From contig CM034298.1 of NCBI GenBank assembly GCA_019925795.1, forward strand, positions 53,780,365 to 53,844,364: 64,000 bases of DNA, written 5' to 3'. Made by a program: the position numbers and the translations under genes. The stretch comes from Dendrobium chrysotoxum. Its lineage: Eukaryota; Streptophyta; Magnoliopsida; Asparagales; Orchidaceae. Below, in pieces: positions 11,100-22,479 of this stretch. A model generated the notes under the pieces. It saw only the letters and a program-made list of their open reading frames with translations, did no database searches and was not told where the DNA came from. Within the stretch, counting starts at the first letter, position 1; each line of letters starts with the position of its first letter.

Positions 11100-11700
11100 T
11101 TAGTCGGAGGGAGTCTGAAGATGGTCGGAAGTCAGGCGTCGGGAAGAAGTATGGCGTCGGGTAGAACTCCGACGAAAATCCGTCGGCGGGGAGAAGTCCT
11201 ACGACGGGTAGAAATTTGGTGTCAGGTAGAAGCCCAACGAACATCCGGTAACGGGCAGAAGTCTGACGTCGGGAAGAAGTACAGCGTCGAGTTGAAGTCC
11301 GACGAGGGTCCGACGACGGGCATAAGTCCGGCGTCGGGTAGAAGTTCGACGAAAGTCACGCGACTGACAGAAGTCTTTCAACGGGAGGAAGTTCGGTGTC
11401 AGACAGAAGTCTGACGAAAGTCCCGTGACTGGCAGAAGTCCTGCGTCGAGTGGAAGTACGGTGTCGGGCAGAAGTCCGACAAAAATATTGGGCAAAATTC
11501 CAACGAAAGTCCGGCGACGGGCAGAGACCCAGCAACGGGAAGAAGCTCGTCGTCGGGCAGAAGTCCGATGAAAGTCCCTCGATGGGCATAAGTGCAACGT
11601 CGGGTAGATATCCGAGGAAAATCACGCAACTGGCAGAAATACAACGTTGGATAGAAATTCGACGAGGGTCTGGCGACGGGCAGATGATGGCCGGCGTCCA
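11100..11700. repeat. Degenerate GC-rich minisatellite
   Basis: Irregular ~28-32-bp units built on 'cgtcgggcagaagtccgacg'. Short open frames on both strands come from this repeat. It resembles the GC-rich block inside the element's own LTRs. Confidence 0.75.
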
Positions 11701-12191
11701 GTAACATTGTGTTAAGGCAATATTCATCCATACTGAAGTGTGCCAACATCAGATATTACTGAATCAAGAGGCCGAAGTAGTGTGACATGCCAATATTCTG
11801 GCAATACACTAACACTGTCAACTGAGTGGAGGTCTGATGATGATCCAGTTATGTCCTTTCTTTAAAGGAGCAGTTGTAGGAGATGCTTGCGTGCAGTAAG
11901 GGAGAAGTCACTTAAATCCACCAAGAATATTTGACTGTGTTAAAGTTACTTGTTGCTGGATGATACTAGCTTGTATGAGTGTCACCAGTGTACCTTTTAA
12001 TTTCAACTTCTGGTGAGAAGAAATGTATATTTGAATCTGAATTTATATAACTCCAATGATATTGTATATGAAATGAGGATTTGTCCCCTAGAGGGACCTG
12101 AATTGTTATTGCATCTGTAAGACATGCTTTATGCTTTTGATGTATTATTAGTCTGAACGAATGTGAGAGATATCTTTTTAGGATGTTTGAC

Positions 12192-12975
12192 ATATCTGAG
12201 ACTGTAAGTCAAAGCCCTTGCTTGATGACGTTAAGGGAAGATGTTAGATTAAATCTCCCCAAGAATAATCTTCCAATGATTGGGATACAAGACATCATCC
12301 AATGACATTTGACCTATATGAGGTTGTATGTCAGAGCCCTGCTCAATGACGTTAACCTGTATAGGAGTGGTCGAGAAAATCCACCAAGGATGTGAGACCT
12401 ATCCGAGGTTGTATGTCAGAGCCCTGCTCGACAACGTTAACCTTTATGGAAGAGGTCGAGAGAATCCACCAAGGATGTGAGACCTATCCGAGGTTGTATG
12501 TCGGAGCCTTTGCTCAACGACGTTAACCTGTATGGAAGAGGTCGAGAGAATCCACCAAGGATGTGAGACCTATCCGAGGTTGTATGTCGGAGCCTTTGCT
12601 CGACGACGTTAACCTGTATGGAAGAGGTCGAGAGAATCCACCAAGGATGTGAGACCTATCCGAGGTTGTATGTCGGAGCTTTTGCTCGACGACGTTAACC
12701 TGTATGGAAGAGGTCGAGAGAATCTACCAAGGATGTGAGACATATCCGAGGTTGTATGTCAGAGCCTTGCTCGATGACGCTAACCTGTATGGAAGAGGTC
12801 AAGAGAATCCACCAAGGATGTGAGACTTATCCAAGGTTGTATGTCGGAGCCTTTGCTCGACGACGTTAACCTGTATGGAAGAGGTCGAGGGAATCCACCA
12901 AGGATGTGAGACCTATCCGAGGTTGTATGTCGGAGCCTTTGCTCGACGACGTTAACCTGTATGGAAGAGGTCGGA
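12192..12975. repeat. 86-bp tandem array with hairpin core
   Basis: About nine units of 85-87 bp (landmarks 'cgaggttgtatgtc', 'gacgttaacctgtatgg', 'gaatccaccaagg'). Each contains an inverted repeat of the form GTCRRAGC...GCTYnRYGAC. Arm changes are paired in most units; see findings. Confidence 0.9.
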
Positions 12976-13348
12976 TCGAATCCCCCTGGGATTGATCATC
13001 CAGTGATTGAGACACAATAAAGATTGCGTATTTCTCGAATCAAGGATAAAGAGACTATATTTGTCAGTAGTTTTTCACTGTCATTTATATTCTTTTTAAA
13101 GAAAGAGACAATATCAAAATTGGACGAACAACACATTATATTACTGTAAGACAATAATTCCCTTGTACAACAGAAGAGATACATATAGGGACAACCATAT
13201 CATTTGACTTGGTAGAAATACTAGGGACATTAGAGTGACATCCTACTGATCATAGAAGAGATACATGGTGACACATGACAAGTAGTATTACTAACACAAA
13301 GGTTCAAGTTGCAGCATTACTCAATCTCACCAATCATTTGAATATTAT

Positions 13349-14887
13349 TCAATGGTTGTCTTTGTTGTTGATTTTGCCCCCAGTGGGGCGAGCTTCTTCT
13401 CGGGTAGGTGGGTTCCCAATAAACTGTCGAAGATAGCCTTGGCGGATAAGTCTTTCAATCTCATCCTTAAGTTGCCAACATGCTTCAGTAGTGTGGCCAC
13501 GACTATGATGAAAGTGACAGTACTGATCTTGATTTCCTGTATTTGGCTTCGAAGGATGCGGCCATTTCACTTTGTCCTGATCTTGAATCGCCATTAACAC
13601 ATTTGCTCGAGATGTGTTGAGCGGAGTGTACTCTTTCTCCTGCCGAGGTTCTCGTTGTGGTAATGGGGGCCTAGGAGGTATATTGCTATTCCCTTGCTTT
13701 TTCCATTGTAAGGAAGAATTATCCATCCCAGGAGCACCTTTGCGCTTCCCATTTGTCTGCTCGAACTGCTTTCTGTGAGCATTTATGGCTTCATCTGCGG
13801 AGATTTATGCCTCCACACGATGAATCAGGTCGGCGTATGAATGAACCGTATCTCGCATAAGAGCTGAATAAAAGGGGCCAGGATGGAGGCCACCAAGAAA
13901 GACTCCTCTCAATAATTTAGGATCTACTCCCGGAATTTATCGAGCCTCAGTAGAAAATCGCTGAAAATACTCTTTCAACGATTCTCCCTCATTCTGACGG
14001 ATTCCAGATAGGTGGGAGGAATCCTTAGTGATTCTTCGATTGGCTACGAACTGTTCGACAAATACTTTGGCCAATTTGACGAATGTGGGGATCGTTCTGG
14101 CTGGAAGTGAATAGAACCATGTTCGAGCTTGTCCTTTAAGAGTGGCAGGGAAAACCTGGCAAAGGAGTGCGTCTGAGGCTCATTGAATATGCATGATGGT
14201 CCTGTAATGGTCGATGTGCTCGTACGGGTCAGATGTCCCATCGTAGGACTCGACGCTTGGTAGCTTAAAGCCAGCCGGAATAGGGTGTTGAAGAATGGCT
14301 TCCGTCAGGGGTGACGACTCCTGGAAGTCCCACTGATGAAGAGGTTGCCTTACGCCTCCTGTAGGGAACTCCTCTCGAACCAATCGTCGCAGTTCGTGGC
14401 GGAGGGTATTGCGAGGGAGCTCAGCAATGTGATGTTGGGCTAGCTCCTCAGGGAGGTCTTGAGGAAGGAGAGATTGCCGACCTGTGTGTGGAGGATGGGT
14501 AGAACTTGCTGTATCAGCCAGTTCGTTATCTTGATGTGACTGCGAACGCCTCCTGGGTGGAGGAAAAGGAATCTCAGCTTGAAGATGTTCGATTTGAACA
14601 GCTTCAACAAGTGGTGGATCTCGAGGGAGAAGAACCTCCTCCTGTGGTGCTAGTGCCGGTTGTCGAGTCTCTCGCAGGAGTTGTATGATCTCGTTCTGAG
14701 ACTCCTCCATCTTCCTGATGCGGTCTTCAATGGACAGTCCTGAAATTCCTTCTCCCATAGCGTCTTGCCCCCCAGCATGAAAGGAGGCGGATACTTGGGG
14801 TCTATGATTCATAGACTGATCCCGAGATTGATGTGAATTGGAGCGGGAGGCTCCCAAGATGCGATTGCTACGCCTGTTAGCCATCAA
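13349..14887 (-). pseudogene. Tat-lineage gag with three in-frame stops
   Basis: Reads as one continuous frame of about 513 codons from ATG at 14887 to a stop at 13349, broken only by TGA at 14180-14182, TAA at 13937-13939 and TAA at 13805-13807. Recognisable gag features: a charged N-terminus, then KLPSVESYDGTSDPYEHIDH typical of plant gypsy gags, a capsid-like stretch with TWFYSLP and RQNEGESLKEYFQRF, and a C-terminal Cys/His region YCHFHHSRGHTTEACWQL. No frameshifts were seen. Gag would package the element's RNA; as it stands the full protein cannot be made. No pol follows. Confidence 0.88.
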
Positions 14888-14916
14888 AGTGGTGCTTAGG
14901 ATAGTGGGATTTGTTT

Positions 14917-14935
14917 CCCACAGACGGCGCCAAAC
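14917..14935 (-). other. Primer-binding site of the TR-GAG element
   Basis: In element orientation GTTTGGCGCCGTCTGTGGG directly follows the 5' LTR end CCGCAACA. TGGCGCC is the usual start of tRNA-complementary sites in plant Tat and related elements. Confidence 0.75.
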
Positions 14936-15927
14936 TGTTGCGGACTCAAATATACGCGGCGATAGAGTTTAATATTTCCGTCTCAGCGTTGTACGTATAT
15001 CCAGCACACAAACAGAAGAGTGAAAGAAACACCAGGATTTTTACGTGGAAAGCCCTGAAAAAGGGAAAAACCACGGGGCCACGCCCAGTTGAAAAAGTTC
15101 CACTAGTGTTGTTTGAAATACACGAGGCTGACTCGTCCCTTAACTTCAGGACGATCAAATTACAATGAGTATCAATTACAAGGCCAAGCAGAGTTCCGAC
15201 GTCACTCGGGCGTCAGACAGAATTCCGGCGTCACTTGGAAAGAAGTCCGGCATCACTCGGGCGTCGGGTAGAATTCTAGCGTCGGGCAGAATTCCGGCGT
15301 CCCTCGGGCACCAGGTGGTGCTCCGGTGGTGTTCCGGCGGAGTTCCAGCGGTGTTCCGGCGGTGGTCGAGGAGGAGCTGTTCCCTCCTAGACTTCTCTTC
15401 TCTTCTTCTTCTCTTCTTGGCTTCTTGGCTTAGATCCCCTCTTAAGAGAAATGAGGGGCTATTTATAGTTTTTTTGGAGTGGCATAGCCCGTAAATATGT
15501 GAGGGATCAAGGGCAAATAAGGAGTGATCCGGATGAACGGTCGATATTGAATCCCTTGATCGTGAACCGTTTATCAAGCATTTGAAGGTCTTAATGATAT
15601 CAGAATTCTGCGATCTTGGGCTCGTTGGATTCGTCTCGTCGAGCCGCTCGATTCGAGTATAAGCTCGTCAAAATCGGAGACCGTTTGGTAACTCAAATTG
15701 CTGTTTGATGCTTCCAACAGCACTTCGGGTTCTTGATTTGGACTCGTTTGGGCTCGGATTGAGTCCAATTTGGTGTTGTTGGATTCGTATTTCCGAGACG
15801 CTCAGTTCGACTGTAAGCTTGCTTAAATCGGAGTTTAAATAGTCTCCGAATTAATTTTTGAAGTTTCCAACTTGAGTTTTTCCTCGAGATTCGTGCCCGA
15901 TCAAGATAATTTTCCGATGACGTATCA
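14936..15927 (-). repeat. 5' LTR of the TR-GAG element
   Basis: 992 bp, 22 bp longer than the other LTR because of a tandem duplication within about 15337-15362 (gttccRgcgg units). The promoter-like TATAAATAG (minus strand) is at 15459-15467. Confidence 0.95.
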
Positions 15928-15932
15928 AATAT

Positions 15933-16440
15933 AATTAGAAACTAACTTAATTATCAAATACTTTAAATAATAATTTAATTAATAATTATCAAATTACTTA
16001 TTTAAATGTTAATTTAATAAGCATCTATTTTTAATTATATTGATAATTATCTAATTAATTAGTTAATTATTATTCGAAATAACTAATTATTTAAGTAATA
16101 GTTCTACTAATGATTTAGTTAATTATTAAAGGGCTTTTGCTTCGTGTGAAGAAGTATTTTGAAAGATTCACTAAAGAACCTTTTTCGCTTCCTTCGATAA
16201 TGTTGGATCGAAAGTCACGATGGGAGCTTGCTTACCGCGAAGGTAACCTATCTTTATCCCTTTCGTACGCTTTTCAGCCAAATCCCATAAATCCGCCAAA
16301 CCTCATGAAAATCTAGGATTGAGAGAAAGAGAGAAGCAAGACAAGAGAGATTGAGAGAATGAGAAAATAGGCGCGAGCAGAGCCCTACAATAAGTTGTGT
16401 TCATATGCTTGCCCTCGAACCTCTTATTTATAGGAGGGAG
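15933..16440. other. AT-rich tract and unidentified LTR-like piece
   Basis: 15933-16130 is AT-rich low-complexity sequence of 'taattaatt' type. 16130-16440 has mixed composition with GA-rich stretches and a minus-strand TATAAATAAG near 16425, which suggests an LTR fragment. No family match could be made. Confidence 0.35.
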
Positions 16441-16732
16441 TAAGTGTAAGGCTACATAAAAAAAAAATTACAATGATAATTCTTTAAAAGAAGCACAACA
16501 TAAGTGTTATCAAGTAATAGGATCTTAATTAAAAGATAATTTAAAAAGGGGCAAAAATGTAAAATCATTTGGGGTTTTAACTGGAAATGAATATTTTTTT
16601 TTGTGTTTTTGCTACCATGCGCTCATTGGGGTCGAATTTCTAATGCGCAATATAAATTGCACCACAAATAAGACATAAAATTATTAGCAAAAAAATTTCA
16701 AATTTGTTTGGTATTATTCTAATCAGCTCTTG

Positions 16733-16868
16733 GCTTCATTTGTGATAACTTTTTTACTGTCTGCTTTATGAAGTAGTTTCTTAATATAAAAATATTTTAA
16801 ATTTAAAATTTTTGTACTAAAAACCTTCTTCATAAAGCAGTAAAAAAATTATCACAAACGAGTATTTA
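16733..16868. mobile_element. Tourist-like MITE
   Basis: ggcttcatttgtgataactttttt ends pair with the inverted ttatcacaaacga; interior contains 'aaagcagtaaaaaa'. Same family as the intron 2 copies. Further eroded pieces occur at 16935-17030, 18075-18150 and 18820-18870. Confidence 0.65.
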
Positions 16869-17041
16869 GTGTTGTCTTAATAAGCTAAGTTTTTTTTTCT
16901 CAATATCAACTTTTTTTTTTTAATATCAGATTTAGGTTTTATTAGGGACAGCTTTCTTATTGCTTTTTTTAAAAAAAATTGAGTAGATTTTTAAAGTATT
17001 TACAGTTAAAATTTTAATTAGCTATTACACTAAAAAAAAAT

Positions 17042-17999
17042 AGAACTAGGCAAATTCTGCGACTTACTCAAGTTATACAAATATTAAAAAAAGATTTTAG
17101 GAGAGAAATAAACTAGAATGGATAAATTAAAGAAGGAGATGGAGAAATAAAATAGGAGAGATAAATAAAAAAAATTTAAAAGTATATATTTGTTTTCTTC
17201 ATGTTGTGTTGGAGAGGAGATATATCAGAATTTTTTTTTAATTGAAATCTTAAATACAATATTTTTTCTTATTTTTTAATAAATAATTTAGAATGAATTT
17301 TTTTTATGAGTTATTATGTGTCAAAAAATTTCACAATTTAATTTATCATAATCAATTTAAAAATACATCTTTTTTCATAATTTTTTATTCATAATATATT
17401 ATTATTATTTTAAATTTATCTTGTTTTAAAGAAAATAATATTTTAAATAAAAATGTATCTTATTTTCTCATTAAATTTAGAAAGTAACTTAATTTTTAGT
17501 AAATATAAATAAAAAACTACGTTATATTTTTTTCATTAAATTTAAAAGTAACGTGATTAAAAAAAATTACTAAAAATTACGTTATATTTAATAAAATAAC
17601 ATTTAGAATTTATTAGTATTAATTATGAAATTCATTTTAATATATTAATGAAAAAAAAAGATAAGTATTTATATAAAATATTATTTTCCTTAAACAAGAT
17701 AAATTTAAAATAATGATAATATATTATAAATAAAAAATTATTAAAAAAGATGTATTTTTAATTATGATAAATTAAATTTTTTGACACATAATAACTCAAA
17801 AAAAAAATTATTCTAAATTTTTTATTAAAACAAGAAAAAAATATTTGAATTTTTTTATTTATATCTCTTACTTTATTTCTTTTTCGCCTTCTTTAATTTA
17901 TTCCTTCTAATTTATTTCTCTCTCTTACTTTCTCTCTCCTGAATTCTTTTTTTAATATTTTTATAACTTCAGTTCAATCGACAGCTTTGACTAGTTCTT
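17042..17999. mobile_element. Long-TIR fold-back element, MULE-like
   Basis: The two halves are inverted copies: 17042-17470 is matched by the reverse complement of 17640-17999 (landmarks 'agaactag', 'caagttata', 'aaattaaagaagg', 'ataattat'/'aatttatc' blocks). About 400-bp arms around a ~170-bp centre, no ORF. A target duplication was not clear. Confidence 0.7.
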
Positions 18000-18210
18000 A
18001 ATTAATTTATTTATTTTTTGTCTGTTTAATAGCTAATTAAATTCTTAAAGGTAATCAGTAATCACTTTAAAAATTTACCAAAAAATAATTTTTAGTACAA
18101 AAATTTAAAGAGAAAATAGAAAAATTTTATCCCAAATGAAGCCTTAGTTAAATTTCAGTTAATTAATTAATTTATTTTTATTATTTTATAAAAATCATTT
18201 GGTACAAAAT

Positions 18211-18310
18211 CAGAGGCGGAACCGGCCTTAATTTTCAAGGGGATAAATTTATAAATAACTGTTGGTGTTGCATCGATTTGGCTCGACCTTTCACTACAAG
18301 AAAATGGATC
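18211..18310. mobile_element. hAT-type end and CACTA-type terminus
   Basis: 18211 onward reads CAGAGGCGGAACC, a typical hAT terminus. 18295-18308 reads CACTACAAGAAAAT, the canonical end of plant CACTA elements. No matching opposite ends were found, so both are fragments. A GC-rich hairpin (GGGGGC..GCCCCC) follows near 18377. Confidence 0.45.
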
Positions 18311-19159
18311 AATAGTGACCCCTAATTGTTCATGTCCTTAATCGTCGTACGCTTTGTAGATATATCGGGGGTCTAAGGGGGCAGCGCCCCCCGGCGGGGT
18401 TCAACCTGCCTTGTCAGGTCGCGGGATCAAGGGGCAACGCCTCTGGAATAAAGTTTGGTTGTAAGGATATTTTTGGAATTCAAATTAATAAATTAAATGA
18501 TGAATTCTATTTACTATTTGCTGAGGATAATTGACTAAAGATCATAATATTTTAAAACTTTTAGGGGAGGTGATTGCTTAAAAATCCTTATAATAAAGAC
18601 TAAAAAATAGATGAAGGGGGACAAATTACCTAAAAAATAATATAACAAAGAATTTTATTTTTAGGAGAGGCAATTGCCTGATTTGAGTTATAAAAAAATA
18701 GTAATTATATTATGAGTTATAAAAAAATATTATGAGTAGTGGAGGATTCACGTTGAGTTTGGGCAACTGCTGACCCTCAAAATTACATCTGGTTTCACTT
18801 TATATTATCAGTAAGAAAGCCGTTCCAAATGAAGTCTAAAATTTTATTTAAGATAACTTTCTCACTATTTCTTATAAGTCCAAAAAAAAAAAAAAAAACT
18901 GTACAGATAATTGAAAGTCATAGTGATGTGAAATTCCCAAGTGTGGCGATGTTGGGAATTGGAAATTTCGTCATAATTTTCAAAACCTGAATGTCTTTTT
19001 TTTAATTTTTGCGTCCGGTTGAATATTTCAGAAGACTGAATCCATTCAAGCTTTATGAGAAAATTTGGTATATAAAATGAATTATGTGTTTTTAAGGTTC
19101 CTGTCATTGTAATTTATTTGTTAGCATATTTTAATTGATTTTCAATAAAATATGTTAGA

Positions 19160-19935
19160 TACTGGGACGTCACAAAAAATCATCTTGATCGAACTTGAAT
19201 CTCGGCGTATAGTTAAATTAAAAACTTTCAAATTTATATTTAGGATCATCCGAATTCTGATTTTAGCAAACTTCTAGGTAAATTGAACTTCATGACAATA
19301 CTAATCCAATGACACCAAAATCGGTCCCATATGAACCTAAATGAGCTCAAATCAAGAGCTTGAAACATATTTGAAAGATTTAGAATTTTAATTGGACAAC
19401 CAAATGATATCCAAATATAGCATATTTATAGTCAAATCAGTTGACTAGACGAGACAAATCTAATGAGCCCAATATCGTTTAGTTTTGACATCATTAATGC
19501 ACATAAATGTTGAATAAATATTCTAAGATCGAGTGGATCAATATGAGTAGTCTCATTAAATAATTTGAATTTTCTTCAGATTTTCTCCATACTTACAGAG
19601 CATGCTACTCTCAAAAATCTATAAATAGGCATTCACTCCGTACATGAAGGGGAGGCTAAGATCTTGAGCAAGATATTCAAGAGAGCTTTGAAGTTTGAAA
19701 AATCTTGAAGCTCCGCTCTAGCACCACAACCAATAAACCCATGCTGCCCCCCCATAGTTTGGCAATTGTGGTTGCAGGGAAAGTAATATGACGATAGTGG
19801 TCCGAGTGACAATAATTAGGCGACGGATGTTAGAGGGACCTTAGTCGGTGATGGAGGTTTGAGGGATCGTAATTGAGCGATGGAGATAGGAGGGATCATA
19901 GTCAGGTAACAGAGGCCAACAAGACCATAATCGTA
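19160..19935 (+). repeat. LTR fragment of the TR-GAG family with inverted minisatellite
   Basis: 19160-19740 resembles the LTRs at 28053 and 50770 (cttgatcgaacttgaatctc, gagctcaaatcaag, plus TATAAATAG at 19620-19628). From about 19770 to 19935 the GC-rich repeat follows but in the opposite orientation (gatggagg-ttgagggatc) to that at 51960-58080. Confidence 0.65.
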
Positions 19936-20813
19936 GTCAGGTTATCTTGTTGTATCAATTTTTGACTATCTTATTTGATTTATAGGCATTTTTTATTTTG
20001 ATTTTGGTACATTCTTGCCTAATTTATTATTTAGTTTTGTAGCTTTTATTCATAGGCATGTACTATAGTGAATATACATTTTGATGAAATAAAAAAATCT
20101 TATGGATGAGTTTATTTTTAATACTCGAATATTTTAGTAGCTTTGCAGTTAGTAGTTCATATTAAATTTAAATTTAAAGAAGAATTATGAAATATTTTAA
20201 AAATAAGATATTGGGATTTACTTGTCACAGCTTAACACGATAGGACCTATCCCATCAGTGGGTCTTACAGGATTAGGTTATGACAACGAGTGTGCACAGG
20301 GGCCGATGGGCGAGTTCACCCAGGAACAGGCGGGCTAGCATGCACAGGGCTGGGTGAGTAAGTGTAGGGGTGAGCGAGTGCGTACATGGGAGGGTAAGTA
20401 CTTGGGGGGATAGGCTAGTACATGTTGGGGTGGGCAAGTGCGAGGCTAACATGAGTGTAATGTGACCCATGTGTAGGATTGAGTCAGTTTTGAGTTACTT
20501 TTAGATTTTTAGATTGACTTGGACTTGACATAATTTTGTAATATAGTCGTAATATGATATCCAACCCCTTTTCCAGATGGGTTGATCTGAACCTGAAATT
20601 TTTTTATCGAGTTTTTGGGTCATGTGAAATATTGATACCTCTAAGATTGATGGATAGTTTGAGAGGACTATTTAAGTACTAAAAGATCTTCTAAGATTGT
20701 GTGTTATAAACTTTGGGGGTGGTTGGAAGGATCATATCCCTCTAATCAAAATTTTTTAAAATAATAATTTTCAATCAAGCATATATATGACTTTTTACAA
20801 AGCTCTATATTAG
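19936..20813. other. No gene; weak repeats
   Basis: 19936-20230 is AT-rich with nothing recognisable. 20290-20450 has degenerate 'gggtgag-aagtg' repeats. 20480-20813 shows no feature I can support. Confidence 0.4.
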
Positions 20814-21240
20814 GTGTGTCATTATTTGACATGACCCAAAAACTTGACTCCAACTCGACTAAAAAATTTTGGGTTTGGGTCAACCTGTTTGGAAAATGGG
20901 TCAAGTTCAGATTTTAAATCCTAACCTGATTTTAAATTTGGGTCAGGTTCGAGTCAACCCAAAAACTCAAAATCAACCTGAAGTGACTTATTCATATCGT
21001 TCACCATGGTCGCCTTATTTTTATGGTTCGTCTATCACCACTCATCCACACACTGCTTGTCAGCCCGTTGTGGACCGCGATCATCCTCATGCTTGACCCC
21101 TTATCTGCTCACAGCTCTCCTACACGTGGCACGCCTCCTCTCTCACTCGCACTTACATGCTTGCCCACACTCTCCTATGAAATTTCATAGGTCAATTGGT
21201 CACTCGGGTCAACCCGAGTTAGTGGCGGGTCATGTCCAGC
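20814..21240. other. Decayed MITE-like sequence and unclassified spacer
   Basis: 20814-20990 has repeated 'gggtca-cctg' and 'gacccaaaaactc' motifs like the interior of TAGGGGTGT-type MITEs. 21000-21180 is C-rich and unclassified. No gene. Confidence 0.35.
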
Positions 21241-21706
21241 TAGGGGTGTAAGTGAGCCGAGCCGGCTCGTGAGCCGGCTCGAACTCGACTCGTTAACGAG
21301 CTCGCGAGCCGAGCTTATCGAGCTTCGAGCTCGAGCTCGAGCCTGTAATCGAGCTCGTATGGTAAACGAGCTCGAGTTCGAGCTCAACCCGACTCGACTC
21401 GAAAGCTTATCAAGCTACTCGATTAAATTATATATATATATAAAATTATATATATATTATATTTATAATATTATTTTTTTATAATATTTGAAGCTTATTT
21501 TATAAAAAACCTAAATGCTGGCTTTCGAGTCGAGCTTTTCAAACGAGCTCGAGCTTTCGAGTCGAGCTCGAGCTTGGTATTTTCTAAACGAGCCGAGCTC
21601 GAGCTCACTTATCGAGCTCGATCTCGAGCTCGAGCTCATTAAGGATTAAACGAGCCAGGCTTGATAAGGCAGATACTCGACTCGACTCGACTCGTTTACA
21701 CCCCTA
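21241..21706. mobile_element. TAGGGGTGT-type hAT MITE rich in GAGCTCG
   Basis: TAGGGGTGTAA ... TTTACACCCCTA ends with perfect 8-bp target duplications TGTCCAGC at 21233-21240 and 21707-21714. The interior is almost entirely self-complementary GAGCTCGAGCT-type sequence flanking an AT-rich centre, so the whole 466 bp can fold. Confidence 0.88.
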
Positions 21707-21829
21707 TGTCCAGCACTGAATTTTTGATAAGTTTGTTTAATCGGGTTGGGTTCGTATCAAATTAGTTGAAGGTGAGTTAGTTTTGGGTTGGAATTGAACC
21801 CGACCCAAAAACTCATTTTAACTCCCCCT

Positions 21830-22445
21830 ACTATATATAGTAGGAAATGCAAAACCCCTCTACCTTGGATAGAGTTGGGTGAAGGGAATCTGATAGAGCT
21901 AGGTTTAGCTGATGACGCTATTGAAAAGATTCGTTTGATCATATTAAAAGCTATACAAGTTAAGAAAAATTAGTATTATGATGCCCATCACCGAGCAGTA
22001 GAGTTTTAGGTGGGAGACTTAGTATTTGTGAAAATCAGGTCAATGAAAAGCATCAGTAGGTTTGGTAGAGGAGGAAAGTTGAGTCCAAGATACATTTAAC
22101 CATTTGAAGTAACTAGAAGGATGGAAAAATCTGTCTACAGATTATAGTTGCCATATCATATATCTTATATTCATAATGCATTCCATGTGTCACTTCTGAG
22201 AAAATGAATATTTGATTCTAGAAATATAATATCTGTAGAATAGGTTGGGGTACATCCAAATCTGAGTTTGAAAGAGGAACCATAAAGGATTTTGGCATAT
22301 GACATAAATATGTTATGAAATAAACATATTCCAATAGTTAAGATTCGATGGAAGAACAAACCAAAAATAGAAGCTACTTGGAAGAAAGAATATAAGATGA
22401 GGTAAATTATATCCTGATCTATTTTAGTGATCCAAATTCTGAAAT
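21830..22445 (+). pseudogene. Ty3/gypsy integrase C-terminus remnant
   Basis: Conceptual translation across several stops and frameshifts gives the usual plant gypsy pol end: GRKCKTPLPW, VGDLVFVKIRSMKSISRFG, GKLSPRYI-PFEVTRRM, HNAFHVSLLRK, and finally IVKIRWKNKPKIEATWKKE, the chromodomain-like tail found after the integrase core. Stops interrupt it at several points (for example after KKN and before PFEV), so it is dead. A purine-rich GAGGAGGGGAGAA (22466-22478) precedes the LTR. The last ~200 bp recur at 60247-63600. Confidence 0.85.
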
Positions 22446-22479
22446 GTCAATGACAATATTTTTTTGAGGAGGGGAGAAT

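Larger units (their letters stand above)
9203..15927 (-). mobile_element. Complete TR-GAG-type LTR retrotransposon (Tat-lineage gag)
   Basis: A 6.7-kb minus-strand element: 5' LTR 14936-15927, primer-binding site 14917-14935, gag remnant 13349-14887, a 3.2-kb non-coding tract with tandem repeats, polypurine tract 10173-10188, 3' LTR 9203-10172. Target duplications AATAT lie at 9198-9202 and 15928-15932. No protease, reverse transcriptase, RNase H or integrase was seen, so the element would depend on an autonomous partner. The gag resembles plant Tat-lineage gags. The LTRs differ by about a dozen substitutions (by eye) and one 22-bp duplication, so the insertion is fairly recent. Confidence 0.92.
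16440..19760 (+). repeat. Repeat block duplicated at 49190-51343 (copy 1)
   Basis: Homologous segments in the same order: 16451-16700 with 49191-49390, 18680-18835 with 50085-50330, 18890-19135 with 50455-50755, 19160-19740 with 50770-51343. Copy 1 also contains the fold-back element at 17042-17999; the copies differ in MITE content. Confidence 0.8.

Noticed and set aside
13352..13597. Plus-strand open frame over the gag region
   Set aside because: Shadow of the minus-strand gag remnant.
18355..18460. Possible organelle-derived or rRNA-like GC-rich insert
   Set aside because: Only a short GC hairpin region with no rRNA, tRNA or plastid gene signature.
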